Assembly: GCA_023424865.1 (NCBI GenBank) | Contig: JAFADM010000247.1 | Span: 1-17,378, forward strand | Length of the DNA: 17,378 bases | From: Bacillota bacterium | GTDB lineage: Bacteria; Bacillota_A; Clostridia; DSM-8532 | Direction: 5' to 3' | Shown: piece by piece, positions 1 to 8,439 of the stretch | How the letters are laid out: every line of letters starts with the position of its first letter | How positions within the stretch are numbered: position 1 is the stretch's first letter | The notes under the pieces: model-generated | Told to the model about the DNA's origin: nothing | The model's database searches: none | Seen by the model: the letters and a program-made list of their open reading frames with translations, nothing else | Made by a program: the position numbers and the translations under genes

Positions 1-848
1 TGAATAAGCTCGGCAGCGAGGTTAACTTCCTGCAGTCCCAGATCAATGCCTCCGGTAATATTGAGAAGTACGCCTCTGGCTCCTTCAATGGAGGTTTCCA
101 GAAGCGGGCTTGAAATAGCCTGTCTTGCAGCCTCTTCCGCCTTATTCTCTCCTGTGCCACGGCCAATACCCATATGGGCCAGACCCGTATCCAGCATAAT
201 GGTTTTGACATCGGCAAAGTCAAGGTTAATAAGACCGGGAACGGCGATAAGGTCCGATATACCCTGAACACCTTGTCTTAAAATGTCGTCGGCAAGATTG
301 AACGCTTTAACCAGCGGCATTTTCTTGTCAGCCATTTGAAGAAGCCTGTCATTTGGGATGGTCACCAGGGTATCCACCACACTCTTTAATGCTTCCACGC
401 CGCTTTCAGCGTGCTGCATACGCTTTCTGCCTTCAAACAGAAAGGGCTTGGTAACAACCCCTACCGTTAAAATGCCTAATTCCTTTGCAATCTGAGCAAT
501 AACGGGAGCTGCTCCCGTACCGGTGCCACCGCCCATACCGGCGGTTACGAACACCATATCCGCGTCCTTTATAGCCATGGCGATTTCGTCACGGCTTTCA
601 TTGGCAGCCTTTTCCCCTATTTCAGGATTAGCTCCTGCACCCAGACCCTTGGTTAATTTATCACCAATTTGGATTTTCGTGTTTGCTTGTGAAAGAAACA
701 ACGCTTGTTTGTCCGTATTAACCGATATAAATTCTACACCACGCAGTCCGGAGTTGATCATTCTGTTGACGGCGTTGTTTCCTCCGCCTCCTACGCCAAC
801 AACCTTAATGCGTGCAAAGCTGTCCATATCGATATCAAACTCCAACAC
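1..848 (-). CDS. ftsZ: Cell division GTPase FtsZ (3' end cut off by window edge)
   Basis: Tubulin-like GTPase that polymerises at midcell to form the Z ring. I read 282 codons; the family is usually 350-400 residues, so the end of the C-terminal domain and the C-terminal peptide that binds partners lie outside the window. The GTP-binding signature GGGTGTG is at about residues 106-112, and the T7 synergy loop NLDFADV, which supplies the catalytic Asp in the next subunit, is at about 208-214. The start is inferred as GTG at 848, because AGGAGG (862-857) lies 8 bases upstream. TTG at 845 and ATG at 827 are in-frame alternatives. It follows sbp after a 285-bp gap and probably has its own promoter. 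No ftsA precedes it. Confidence 0.97.
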   Translation of the reverse strand, partial: MLEFDIDMDSFARIKVVGVGGGGNNAVNRMINSGLRGVEFISVNTDKQALFLSQANTKIQIGDKLTKGLGAGANPEIGEKAANESRDEIAMAIKDADMVFVTAGMGGGTGTGAAPVIAQIAKELGILTVGVVTKPFLFEGRKRMQHAESGVEALKSVVDTLVTIPNDRLLQMADKKMPLVKAFNLADDILRQGVQGISDLIAVPGLINLDFADVKTIMLDTGLAHMGIGRGTGENKAEEAARQAISSPLLETSIEGARGVLLNITGGIDLGLQEVNLAAELI

Positions 849-943
849 CTCTTCGTCCTCCTTTGTCAATTCTCATTGGTATACACTCTAGCCTTCGCTT
901 ACTTGTCCAATTAATGCCGTTTGAATCAGTACCGGGAGTTTGT

Positions 944-970
944 CCTATTCCTGGGCCTCAGGCAATAAGG
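944..970 (-). other. Possible bulged hairpin in the ftsZ leader
   Basis: In the roughly 160-base leader of ftsZ, three short complementary blocks (CCT/AGG, ATT/AAT, CCTG/CAGG) line up as one stem interrupted by two single-base bulges. No U-run follows, so it is not an intrinsic terminator. It could be a leader structure or chance. I recognised no known riboswitch class here. Confidence 0.3.
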
Positions 971-1016
971 CTCTCTCAGGGTAGACTTTCCCCAGCTTGA
1001 ATATCCATTAATGTCT

Positions 1017-1044
1017 ATTATATAGCATACATTCGTAAAAGCAA
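1017..1044 (-). promoter_or_regulatory. Predicted sigma-A promoter for ftsZ
   Basis: On the minus strand, TTGCTT (1044-1039) is followed by a 16-base spacer and a perfect TATAAT (1022-1017). Transcription would start near 1010, giving a leader of about 160 bases before the ftsZ GTG. It lies in the only sizeable gap in the left half of the cluster, which supports a separate ftsZ promoter. It is predicted from the sequence only. Confidence 0.65.
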
Positions 1045-1133
1045 TATTGAATGTTTCACAAATCCATGCAGGTTGCAATATATAGGGGTAAATAGGCCAA
1101 ATTACCTATTTTCATGCATATATATTGTATATG

Positions 1134-1466
1134 CTATTCTTCGGGATTTATCAGCTTGCGTCTTATATTGCCGAAATTAAGAAATATTCGATTTCCGAAG
1201 GCGAAGATGGCAGCCAGATGAATCTGTATGCCCAGCTTGTCCCCAATATAGGCTAAAAGCGCTGCCAGCAAGGAGTTTGAGAAAAAGCCTATGAGAAAAA
1301 CCTTAATTTTAAATTTCCCGTCCATGGAAGCCAACAGCCCCCCCAAAACCGAATCCAGTGCCGCCAGGATGGCCACCGCAGCATAATTGGAGTAGGTCTG
1401 GGGAATGTGAAAGGGTATGAAAATCCCGATTAAAAGTCCGACAATAAGACCAAGCAAGGGTATCAT
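1134..1466 (-). CDS. sbp: Small basic protein Sbp (DUF1290 family)
   Basis: Small hydrophobic membrane protein, 110 residues from the chosen start, like the Sbp encoded next to the ftsA-ftsZ genes in Bacillus (about 120 residues). Its function is not established. Hydrophobic segments are visible at about residues 1-18, 28-48 and 55-78, with a basic C-terminus (FGNIRRKL). The start is chosen at ATG 1466: the ribosome site AGGAG abuts an earlier ATG at 1475 with no spacer, but sits 9 bases from the second. The 113-residue form from 1475 is possible. It lies 25-34 bases after divIB and looks co-transcribed with it. In Bacillus ftsA would come next; here ftsZ does. Confidence 0.88.
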   Translation of the reverse strand: MIPLLGLIVGLLIGIFIPFHIPQTYSNYAAVAILAALDSVLGGLLASMDGKFKIKVFLIGFFSNSLLAALLAYIGDKLGIQIHLAAIFAFGNRIFLNFGNIRRKLINPEE

Positions 1467-1500
1467 TCTATTCATCTCCTATGTGCATAATTGGACTCAT

Positions 1501-2301
1501 TTATTCCGGAATAAAGCTTGGATCCGCGTTATTCAGAAATTCAAGGCGCCCCGCTTCGTGGGAACTGAGCTTTGTAAAAAATATCTGCTTCGTAAAATCA
1601 ATAGTATACTGTAGCTTGTCCGAGGGATCAAACCGAACCACAACCCTTCTGTCCAAGGACAGCATGGCACTTTCACTGCCTACCATGTCCACCCAGTCCA
1701 GTACATCCCACATTACAAATTTTGAGGAACTGTCGGAGTTTTTTACGGCATTGAGCACATCCACCCCAAGCCGTACCAGGCTGATATTATCCGCTTCAAG
1801 CCGTCCCCCTACCGCATACTTGGTAAAATGGATGCCTCGAAGCTCCTTAAGCTCCTCGGATGGCGCAGTGGAGGTTACCTCCAGCACATACCCCTCTTCA
1901 TCCACGGTCAGATAGCTGCCAAGATAGACGATGTAGGCGGCCGGCGTGCGTTCTGTGATCGTAACAGCTACCGTATCGGGAAAAACTAAACGCACCACCG
2001 CCGACTTAACATAAGGAAGAGCTTTAAGCTTCCGCTCCGCTTCCGTCAGTCGAAGGCTTAGGATTGCTTCTGGCGAAAGCGGAATTTGCCGGAAACCGTT
2101 TTCGCCGGGAAGTATTCCTGAGAGGTTTCGAATTTCATCCTCATTGTAATGGTTTTCTCCGTAAACCTCAATGCTATGGATATTTAAAAACGGTGCAAAA
2201 AGCAGAATAAGCATTATTAATGCCAGTACCGCCAGAACAGCGGCAAAGGCAAGCCCTTTTTTCTTTCGCTTACTCCGGCCTTCCGACCTTTTATCCGGCA
2301 T
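1501..2301 (-). CDS. divIB: Division protein DivIB/FtsQ (POTRA domain)
   Basis: Bitopic division protein that joins FtsL and DivIC outside the membrane and helps regulate septal wall synthesis. It has 266 residues, close to Bacillus DivIB (about 263). A basic cytoplasmic N-terminus (residues 1-15, rich in K and R) is followed by one membrane segment (about 16-37). A POTRA-like domain runs from about 40 to 118, from FLNIHSIEVYGEN to VAVTITERTP, the usual FtsQ pattern. The rest fits the extracellular beta domain, and no long gamma tail is seen. The start ATG has GAGG 7 bases upstream. It lies 38 bases after murA. murB, which precedes divIB in Bacillus, is not here. Confidence 0.93.
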   Translation of the reverse strand: MPDKRSEGRSKRKKKGLAFAAVLAVLALIMLILLFAPFLNIHSIEVYGENHYNEDEIRNLSGILPGENGFRQIPLSPEAILSLRLTEAERKLKALPYVKSAVVRLVFPDTVAVTITERTPAAYIVYLGSYLTVDEEGYVLEVTSTAPSEELKELRGIHFTKYAVGGRLEADNISLVRLGVDVLNAVKNSDSSSKFVMWDVLDWVDMVGSESAMLSLDRRVVVRFDPSDKLQYTIDFTKQIFFTKLSSHEAGRLEFLNNADPSFIPE

Positions 2302-2339
2302 GTTCCATCCTCTTCTCGTTGGAAAGATTTATCTTCCAA

Positions 2340-3626
2340 TTATAACAGAGAATCCTTCGTATCTTCAACCCTGCGTATGTTTGCCCCCACTTTGGACAGC
2401 ACACGCTCCACATTTTCATAGCCCCTGTCGATGTAGTTAACGCCGCTTATGCGGGTTTCGCCTTCAGCCACGAGTCCGGCAATAATGAGAGCTGCGCCGC
2501 CGCGCAAATCCCTGGCCTCTACATCCGCACCTTTTAATCTTTCCACACCCCGGATAATAGCCGTCCGTCCCTGGATGCTGATGTCTGCCCCCAGCTTCAT
2601 AAGCTGCTCGGTATAGCGGAAACGGTTCTCAAAAACGGTTTCCACCATAACGCTGGTGCCTGTGCATCTGGTGAGCAAAGCAACAAACTGAGGCTGCATA
2701 TCGGTAGGAAAGCCGGGATAGGGCGATGTTCTTACAAGGTCCAGACCTTTAAGCCGGCCATTGGATTCCAGGGTTACCACACCGCCGTCATAATATTTGA
2801 TCCTTGCTCCGCACCGTTTGAGGCAATAGAGTATGGATCCGATATGATCGTAATCGATGCCGGTAACGACAACGCTTCCGCCTGTGGCAGCCGCTGCAGA
2901 AAGGTAGGTTCCCGCAGCAATTCTATCCGGAATAATGCGGTGAACGGGTTCTGCTTTGAACTTTTCAGGCACGCCAATAATACGGATATTTCCCGTTCCG
3001 GCTCCGCCTATGGTTACGCCCAGCTTTTGAAGAAAAATTTGAAGGTCCTCGATTTCAGGCTCCTTGGCCGCATTTCGGATGATGGTTTCGCCTTCGGCAA
3101 AGCATGCGGCCAGCATGACATTTTCCGTGGCTCCCACACTGGGAAAGTCCAGTAAAATTTCACAGCCTGTCAGTCGGTCCGCCTTGCAGCGCATCATCCC
3201 ATGGCTTAGCCCCTCTACCTCTGCACCCATCTGCTCAAGCGCTTTTAAGTGCATGTCAATGGGTCTTAAGCCGATTTCACAGCCTCCCGGGTAGCTGAAC
3301 TCCACCTCGCCGCATCGGGCCAGGATGGCTCCAAGAATAACAATGGAGGATCGCATACGTCTGGCTAGGAGTTCAGGTATGCAGTTGCTGGTGAGGGTGG
3401 AGGCATCCACTTCAATTCGGCCTTCTTTTCTGCGAACAGTACATCCTAATTCAGACAGTATATCCAACATGGTTATTACATCGTCTAATTCCGGGCAATT
3501 CTCAAGGATGCTGGTACCATTGTTCAAGAGAGTAGCAGCCAGTACCGGCAACACCGAGTTTTTAGCCCCGGGCACTTCGATAATGCCGCTAAGTCTTGAA
3601 CCTCCGGCAATTATGAGATTGCTCAC
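2340..3626 (-). CDS. murA: UDP-N-acetylglucosamine 1-carboxyvinyltransferase MurA
   Basis: Transfers enolpyruvate from PEP to UDP-GlcNAc in the cytoplasm, the first committed step of peptidoglycan synthesis and the target of fosfomycin. It has 428 residues from the GTG start at 3626, normal for the family. Lys22 is in PGAKNS; Cys116 in the loop PGGCEIGLRP matches the catalytic, fosfomycin-binding Cys115 of E. coli; Asp309 in FPTDMQ matches Asp305. The open frame reaches back to 3659, but the GTG at 3626 gives the usual family N-terminus (LIIAGGSRLSG) and has GGGGGTG 6 bases upstream. It is 90 bases after murG. Many Firmicutes carry two MurA paralogues; whether this is MurA1 or MurA2 cannot be told here. 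Confidence 0.96.
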   Translation of the reverse strand: MSNLIIAGGSRLSGIIEVPGAKNSVLPVLAATLLNNGTSILENCPELDDVITMLDILSELGCTVRRKEGRIEVDASTLTSNCIPELLARRMRSSIVILGAILARCGEVEFSYPGGCEIGLRPIDMHLKALEQMGAEVEGLSHGMMRCKADRLTGCEILLDFPSVGATENVMLAACFAEGETIIRNAAKEPEIEDLQIFLQKLGVTIGGAGTGNIRIIGVPEKFKAEPVHRIIPDRIAAGTYLSAAAATGGSVVVTGIDYDHIGSILYCLKRCGARIKYYDGGVVTLESNGRLKGLDLVRTSPYPGFPTDMQPQFVALLTRCTGTSVMVETVFENRFRYTEQLMKLGADISIQGRTAIIRGVERLKGADVEARDLRGGAALIIAGLVAEGETRISGVNYIDRGYENVERVLSKVGANIRRVEDTKDSLL

Positions 3627-3716
3627 GCATAACACCCCCGGAAGCAAAGTATTGAACACAATCTATAATATGCTTCACGGCGTCGGGTGTTACAAAAGCC
3701 TGTCAGGACTGGCCTT

Positions 3717-4823
3717 TCAGGCCTTTTTCTCTCTCATGACCTGCTTGAGGGCGGAATAGAGAGTTTCACCTGCGTTGCGCATTCCCAGTTTTTTGGCATT
3801 GGATGCCATCTTCAGCCTGAGATCTCTGTTATCGATAAGCTTTTGAATTTGCCCGTAAAGAATTTCCGAATTGAGCTGACTTTGCAGAATAACCACAGCA
3901 GCCCCCCGGTGCTCGAAGGCCCGGGCGTTGTGTTCCTGATGGTTTTCAGCCACAAAGGGCGAGGGTATTAAAACCGAAGGTATTCCCAGGGCACCCAGCT
4001 CGCTTAAGGTAATAGCTCCACCCCGGCATACAGCCAGGTCCGCCGCCCCGAGAACTTCGTCCATATTATAAAGATAGGGCTCTATACGAACGTTTTCGGG
4101 CAGAGGCTGATTAACCTCTGCCATCACCGAATCGTAATTTTTCAGCCCCGTTGCCACGATAAGATTAAATTTAAGCTCATTGCCCCGTTTATTCAGCATC
4201 TGGACAACGCATTTGTTCAGGTGCTCCGCGCCCAGGCTTCCTCCGAACAGGACCACCAGCGGTTTATTGTTTTGAAGGTTTAATTTAGCCCTTGCGTTTT
4301 CCCTGTTATAGTTAAACAGCTCGCTTCGGACCGGATTGCCGGTTAAGGCGACACGGGCCTTGCCCTTAAAGAGCTTTCTGGCTTCTTCAAAGCTAATGGC
4401 CACCAGATCCACATACCTGGACAGAATTTTATTCGTCACGCCGGGAAAGGCGTTTTGTTCATGAATAAGCGTAGGAATTTTTTTAAGGGCGGCATAGAAC
4501 ACCACCGGGCCGCAGACATAGCCTCCTGTACCGATAACGGCATCGGGCTTGTAGTCTTTTATAATTTTCCCTATACCGTGAAAGCTTGAAACCAGCTTCC
4601 ACAGAGTTTTAAAGGTATCCCCGGAAAGCTTCCTCCTAAATCCCTTGATGTCGATATAGGAAATATCAAAGCCCTCTCTTGGGATCAGTCTGCTTTCGAG
4701 TCCGTTTTTTGTACCGACAAACAAAATTTGAGCCTCAGGCTCTTGCTTTAAAATTTCCCGGGCAATAGCCAGACCCGGATTGATATGCCCCCCAGTACCG
4801 CCGCCTGAAATCAAATATTTCAT
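3717..4823 (-). CDS. murG: Lipid II synthase MurG (GT-B glycosyltransferase)
   Basis: Adds GlcNAc from UDP-GlcNAc to lipid I on the inner face of the membrane, giving lipid II. It has 368 residues, the usual size. The N-terminal glycine loop GGGTGGHINPG is at residues 7-17, the second loop GTGGYVCGP and HEQNAFPG lie in the first half, and the UDP-GlcNAc site CRGGAITLSELGALGIPS with EHNA lies in the C-terminal half. The start ATG overlaps the ftsW stop in an ATGA (4-base overlap), so translational coupling is likely. It follows the gene for FtsW, which uses its product. Confidence 0.97.
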   Translation of the reverse strand: MKYLISGGGTGGHINPGLAIAREILKQEPEAQILFVGTKNGLESRLIPREGFDISYIDIKGFRRKLSGDTFKTLWKLVSSFHGIGKIIKDYKPDAVIGTGGYVCGPVVFYAALKKIPTLIHEQNAFPGVTNKILSRYVDLVAISFEEARKLFKGKARVALTGNPVRSELFNYNRENARAKLNLQNNKPLVVLFGGSLGAEHLNKCVVQMLNKRGNELKFNLIVATGLKNYDSVMAEVNQPLPENVRIEPYLYNMDEVLGAADLAVCRGGAITLSELGALGIPSVLIPSPFVAENHQEHNARAFEHRGAAVVILQSQLNSEILYGQIQKLIDNRDLRLKMASNAKKLGMRNAGETLYSALKQVMREKKA

Positions 4824-6022
4824 TTTAAAGAATCACCTGCTTTTCTGGTACTCATAACCCGTTTAATTCTTACGTCGTCCCCATTGTCAACAGGGTTGGC
4901 CGGTATGACCTCATAATACCGGTTGGTCTTTTTTGAAATGTTAAGTAAAATGCCCATGCTGATTAGCAAAAACACCAGAGAAGTGCCTCCATAGCTGAAA
5001 AAGGGCAGCGGAATGCCTGTTGCAGGTACGGTGGAAGTAACAACGGCAATGTTTAAAATAGCCTCAATAGCGATAAGGGAGGTGAGTCCCGCTGCAATAA
5101 GGCTCCCCAGCTTATCCTGAGCATTCATGGCAATACGGATCCCCCTCCAAATGAAGAGGAGAAAAAGAATAACCACCGTAATCGCCCCTATAAAGCCCAG
5201 CTCCTCCGCCAGGATGGAGAATATAAAATCATTATGGGGTTCAGGCACATACAGGTATTTCTGCATACTTTTCCCAAGCCCTCTTCCGAATAAGGAACCC
5301 GAGGCAATGGCATAAAGGGAATTAACGACCTGATAACCTTCCCCCTGCTTGTATTTAAAGGGATCCATAAAAGCCGTGATACGCTGAACACGGTATTCAT
5401 CGCTGGTTATCAAAATCCAGGCAGGAATGATTAAGGGCACAACCATAGCGACAAAATGCCATACCTTGGCTCCGGCAAAAAAGAGGATGATAACAGCCAC
5501 CATTGAAATAAGAATAATGGCGCTCATATGAGGTTCCAGAAACAGCAGCACGTCTGTCACGCCAACAATAAGCAAATAGGGCACAAGACCGGTCCAAAAT
5601 TTGCCTACCCGATCCCCGTTTTTGGACAGGCTGTAGGAGAAAAACAGAATAATCGCTATTTTCATAAGCTCGGAGGGCTGGAAGCTGGCAAAGCCAAAAT
5701 TGAACCACCGTGTGGCGCCGTTAACGGTGTTACCCACGCCGGGAATCAAAACGACAACCAAAAGTACAATGCTTCCTATCATAAGAAGGGGCGAAAATTG
5801 GGCAATGCGCCGGTAATCAATATTTGAGACAAGAAACATGGCCACAAGACCTACCGTGCCCCAAATGAGCTGACGGATCAAAAAATGGTATTTATTTCCC
5901 ATATAATAAAGGGCATGGTAAGAGCTGGCACTGAATACCATGATGGTGCCCATGGTTAATAATACAATGATGGTAAACAAAAGCCAGAAATCGTATTCCC
6001 TCTTTTTCACAAAAAGGCTCAT
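4820..6022 (-). CDS. ftsW: SEDS peptidoglycan glycosyltransferase FtsW (SpoVE-like)
   Basis: Polytopic membrane enzyme that polymerises lipid II at the septum with a class B PBP. It has 400 residues and about ten hydrophobic segments. SEDS motifs are present: TRWFNFGFASFQPSELMK (about 104-121), FGRGLG (245-250), PEPHNDFIF with the essential Asp265 (260-268), and TGIPLPFFSYGGTS (335-348). In the segment that usually reads PDxGT, this protein has EPHMSA, with His165 in place of Asp. The start ATG has AAAGGA directly before it with no spacer; GTG at 6010 is an alternative but lies 12 bases away. Bacillus has a vegetative FtsW and a spore SpoVE; position favours a division or spore role, and sequence alone does not separate them. 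murD, expected just upstream, is absent. Confidence 0.94.
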   Translation of the reverse strand: MSLFVKKREYDFWLLFTIIVLLTMGTIMVFSASSYHALYYMGNKYHFLIRQLIWGTVGLVAMFLVSNIDYRRIAQFSPLLMIGSIVLLVVVLIPGVGNTVNGATRWFNFGFASFQPSELMKIAIILFFSYSLSKNGDRVGKFWTGLVPYLLIVGVTDVLLFLEPHMSAIILISMVAVIILFFAGAKVWHFVAMVVPLIIPAWILITSDEYRVQRITAFMDPFKYKQGEGYQVVNSLYAIASGSLFGRGLGKSMQKYLYVPEPHNDFIFSILAEELGFIGAITVVILFLLFIWRGIRIAMNAQDKLGSLIAAGLTSLIAIEAILNIAVVTSTVPATGIPLPFFSYGGTSLVFLLISMGILLNISKKTNRYYEVIPANPVDNGDDVRIKRVMSTRKAGDSLK

Positions 6023-6046
6023 TCCTTTCGTCCGGCGTCTGCCGTT

Positions 6047-7027
6047 TTACAACATAAGATAGGCTACTGCGGCGGCAGCCACGGTTACAAGAGTGAAAAC
6101 CAATACAATCCGGGTTTCCTTCCACCCCTTATGCTCATAATGATGATGCAAAGGTGCCATTTTAAAAACACGGCGACCCGTGCGTTTAAACCAGAAAACC
6201 TGTATTACTACAGACAATGCTTCCGCAACATAGATTATGCCTGCTATCCCGAGAAGAATCGATGTCCCCGTCACAACCGACACACAGGCAAGCGCTCCGC
6301 CCAAGGCAAGAGAACCGGTATCCCCCATGAAAACCCGCGCCGGGTGCATATTGTACACAAGAAAACCCAATAGTCCTCCTGCTAGTATAGCGCAAAAAGC
6401 CCGGATATAATCCCATTCACCGTTAAATATGGAAACCAGAGTGTAGAAAAGAAGCACAATGGTAGTAATACAACCCGCCAGTCCATCCAGTCCGTCAGTT
6501 AGGTTAACGGCGTTGGTAAAGCTCACCAGGACGAAAAGAGCGAAAGGTACGGCAATAAAAAGGGGCAGCGCCAGTGGGTGCTCAATTCCCATAATAGGAA
6601 GCACAAGGGTATTGGCTCCCGAAGTGAAGGAGACGGCATACCAGGTAAAAAGGCCGGCGGTAAGAATGAGTCCCAGCATTTTCTGCCTGGGGCTTAAGCC
6701 CTTGTTATTCTTCTTTACAACTTTTAAGTAGTCGTCCATAAATCCCACCCCGGCGAAGCCCAGGGTGGCCAGTACAAGGGGAAGAATACGGATATCCTTA
6801 AAGCTGTAGATAACTCCTATAAGAAAGACAGGAATCAGGAAAATAAAGCCTCCCATGGTAGGGGTGCCAGTTTTTACCTTATGGCTCTGGGGGCCTTCCT
6901 CTCTTACGGTCTGTCCGAATTTCAGACGGACAAGGTATGGAATGAGGCCCTTTCCAATAACCAGCGCGGCCAAAAATGAAATAAAATACAGTAAAACCTG
7001 GGGCGGTATGGCTTTGAAATTATTCAT
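6047..7027 (-). CDS. mraY: Phospho-MurNAc-pentapeptide transferase MraY
   Basis: Membrane enzyme that joins UDP-MurNAc-pentapeptide to undecaprenyl phosphate to form lipid I. It has 326 residues from the chosen start (Bacillus MraY: 324). TPTMGG is at 55-60, the Mg-binding Asp pair is in GFMDDYLK (95-102), NLTDGLDGLA (175-184) supplies another catalytic Asp, and the PLHHHYEHKGWKE motif is near the C-terminus. About ten membrane segments are expected. The open frame extends to 7072, but ATG 7027 has AGGAAGGA 9 bases upstream and gives the normal length. It overlaps the murF stop by 8 bases (ATGAATAA). ATG at 7036 is a weaker alternative. Confidence 0.96.
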   Translation of the reverse strand: MNNFKAIPPQVLLYFISFLAALVIGKGLIPYLVRLKFGQTVREEGPQSHKVKTGTPTMGGFIFLIPVFLIGVIYSFKDIRILPLVLATLGFAGVGFMDDYLKVVKKNNKGLSPRQKMLGLILTAGLFTWYAVSFTSGANTLVLPIMGIEHPLALPLFIAVPFALFVLVSFTNAVNLTDGLDGLAGCITTIVLLFYTLVSIFNGEWDYIRAFCAILAGGLLGFLVYNMHPARVFMGDTGSLALGGALACVSVVTGTSILLGIAGIIYVAEALSVVIQVFWFKRTGRRVFKMAPLHHHYEHKGWKETRIVLVFTLVTVAAAAVAYLML

Positions 7028-8435
7028 GGCCAACATTCCTTCCTGAGGCTTCCAAGCCTGTTTCCGTGTCAAATAGTGTTTTTATCAGCACATCCAGCTG
7101 CATACGGCGGGAGCCCTTGAAAAGCATCACATCGCCTTCACGGGCGTGGCTGCGAATATAGTCTGCGGCATCGGAAGCTTTTTCGAAAAGGACCTTCTCC
7201 AAACCATCCGTTTTTTCGAGCTCAGCCCCCCGAATATACCAGGAGGCGTAACAGCCAACAGCAACCAGATAATCCGCCTCAATGAGGGCGGTCAGCTTTC
7301 CTATTTCCAGATGGGCCTGCTCGGACCAGTCACCAAGCTCCAGCATATCACCCAAAACCGCCCATTTACGGTGATCTCTGCCAATATCCTTGAGAACCTC
7401 CAGGGCTGCCTGAGTGGAATTGGGTGCGGCGTTATAGCAGTCGTTAATGACTTTTATGCCGTCATAGTCTTCAATGCACATCCTCAGGCGTTCTCCGGTG
7501 TAGGCGGCCAGTCCCTCACGGATACGATCTTCCTTCATCTTCAGTATACGGGCCACGGCGACAGCTGCCAGTGCATTGTGCACATTATGCATACCCGGGG
7601 CAGGTACAAAAAGCGGAACATCCCCCTCATGGGTATGGAGGCTGAAGCTTACACCTTCTTCACCTTTTGAAAGAAGGTCCCCCGCCTGCAAATCTGCTTC
7701 CTCACCGATGCCGTATAACAGGGTTTTTTGCTCAAGCAAACCCTTAAGGCCTGAAAGAAGCTCATCATCACCGTTTAAAACCACGGTTCCGCCAGGGGTC
7801 ATTCCTTCAAGTATTTCCAGTTTGGCCTTTAATATATTTTGACGTGATCCCAGCCTGCCAATATGGGAAATGCCGATATTGGTAATAACAGCTACATCCG
7901 GACGGACAATGCGGGAAAGACGGCTTATTTCACCGAATCCGCTCATTCCCATTTCAAAAACCGCCGCTTCGTGGCTATCCTCCAGCGCCATTACCGAAAG
8001 AGGCAATCCGATTTCATTGTTCAAGTTGCCTTTTGTTTTATGGACATTGAAATCCCGGGATAAAACAGCCGCAATCATTTCCTTGGTGCTGGTTTTTCCC
8101 ACGCTGCCCGTTACGGCCACCACCGGTATATTAAAAAGGCTTCGGTACGCTGCTGCAAGGCTCCCCAGTGCCTCCACGGTATCATCAACATAAATGGCGG
8201 GAATATTCCTATCGAGCCCGCCGTCCTTTTGGGCAAGAATCAGTACCGCACCTTTATTAACCGCATCTACGGCAAAATGATGTCCGTCGAAGCGCTCTCC
8301 CCGAATGGCAACAAACAGTGCCCCCGGCTTCAGCGTTCGTGTGTCTGTGGAAAGGCTGGTCACCTTTATGTCCTTATCGGCTTGCAAAAGACCGCTTGCG
8401 GCCTGTGCAATCCACTGTGCGCTCAACTCCCTCAT
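7020..8435 (-). CDS. murF: UDP-MurNAc-tripeptide D-Ala-D-Ala ligase MurF
   Basis: Cytoplasmic ATP-dependent ligase that adds D-Ala-D-Ala to the UDP-MurNAc-tripeptide. It has 471 residues, typical. Three Mur-ligase domains can be followed: an N-terminal substrate domain (STDTRTLKPGALFVAIRGE, about 29-47), a central ATPase with P-loop AVTGSVGKTSTKE (107-119) and TNIGISHIGRLGS, and a C-terminal domain from TGERLR and NDCYNAAPNS onwards. Only 4 bases separate the murE stop from its start, so the two are coupled. The ribosome site is weak (GAGTGA close to the start), in line with coupling. Its stop codon overlaps the start of mraY. Confidence 0.96.
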   Translation of the reverse strand: MRELSAQWIAQAASGLLQADKDIKVTSLSTDTRTLKPGALFVAIRGERFDGHHFAVDAVNKGAVLILAQKDGGLDRNIPAIYVDDTVEALGSLAAAYRSLFNIPVVAVTGSVGKTSTKEMIAAVLSRDFNVHKTKGNLNNEIGLPLSVMALEDSHEAAVFEMGMSGFGEISRLSRIVRPDVAVITNIGISHIGRLGSRQNILKAKLEILEGMTPGGTVVLNGDDELLSGLKGLLEQKTLLYGIGEEADLQAGDLLSKGEEGVSFSLHTHEGDVPLFVPAPGMHNVHNALAAVAVARILKMKEDRIREGLAAYTGERLRMCIEDYDGIKVINDCYNAAPNSTQAALEVLKDIGRDHRKWAVLGDMLELGDWSEQAHLEIGKLTALIEADYLVAVGCYASWYIRGAELEKTDGLEKVLFEKASDAADYIRSHAREGDVMLFKGSRRMQLDVLIKTLFDTETGLEASGRNVGHE

Positions 8436-8439
8436 GGCA

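Noticed and set aside
523..891. Plus-strand open frame of 122 codons over the ftsZ start
   Set aside because: It is antisense to ftsZ, rich in Pro and Ser as shadow frames are, and has no family features.
1090..1134. Two AT-rich hairpins directly after sbp (7-bp stems) as a terminator
   Set aside because: The stems are almost all A-T and no U-run follows on the gene strand. They may be chance in AT-rich DNA.
2340..3659. Longer MurA form starting at 3659
   Set aside because: The 11 extra residues have no family match; GTG 3626 has the better-placed ribosome site and puts the catalytic Lys at 22, as in E. coli.
3640..3700. Possible promoter before murA (TTGTAA with TATTAT)
   Set aside because: The spacer is 19 bases and both boxes are imperfect.
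3680..3725. Possible terminator just after murG
   Set aside because: An imperfect stem (AAAGGCC with GGCTTTT, one wobble) is followed by only four T and then GTAACACC. It is too weak to call.
6047..7072. Longer MraY form starting at 7072
   Set aside because: It would overlap murF by 53 bases and add 15 residues with no family match. ATG 7027 has a good ribosome site and gives the normal length.
7146..7670. Plus-strand open frame of 174 codons inside murF
   Set aside because: Antisense to a clear, full-length MurF; no recognisable motif and no reason to prefer it.
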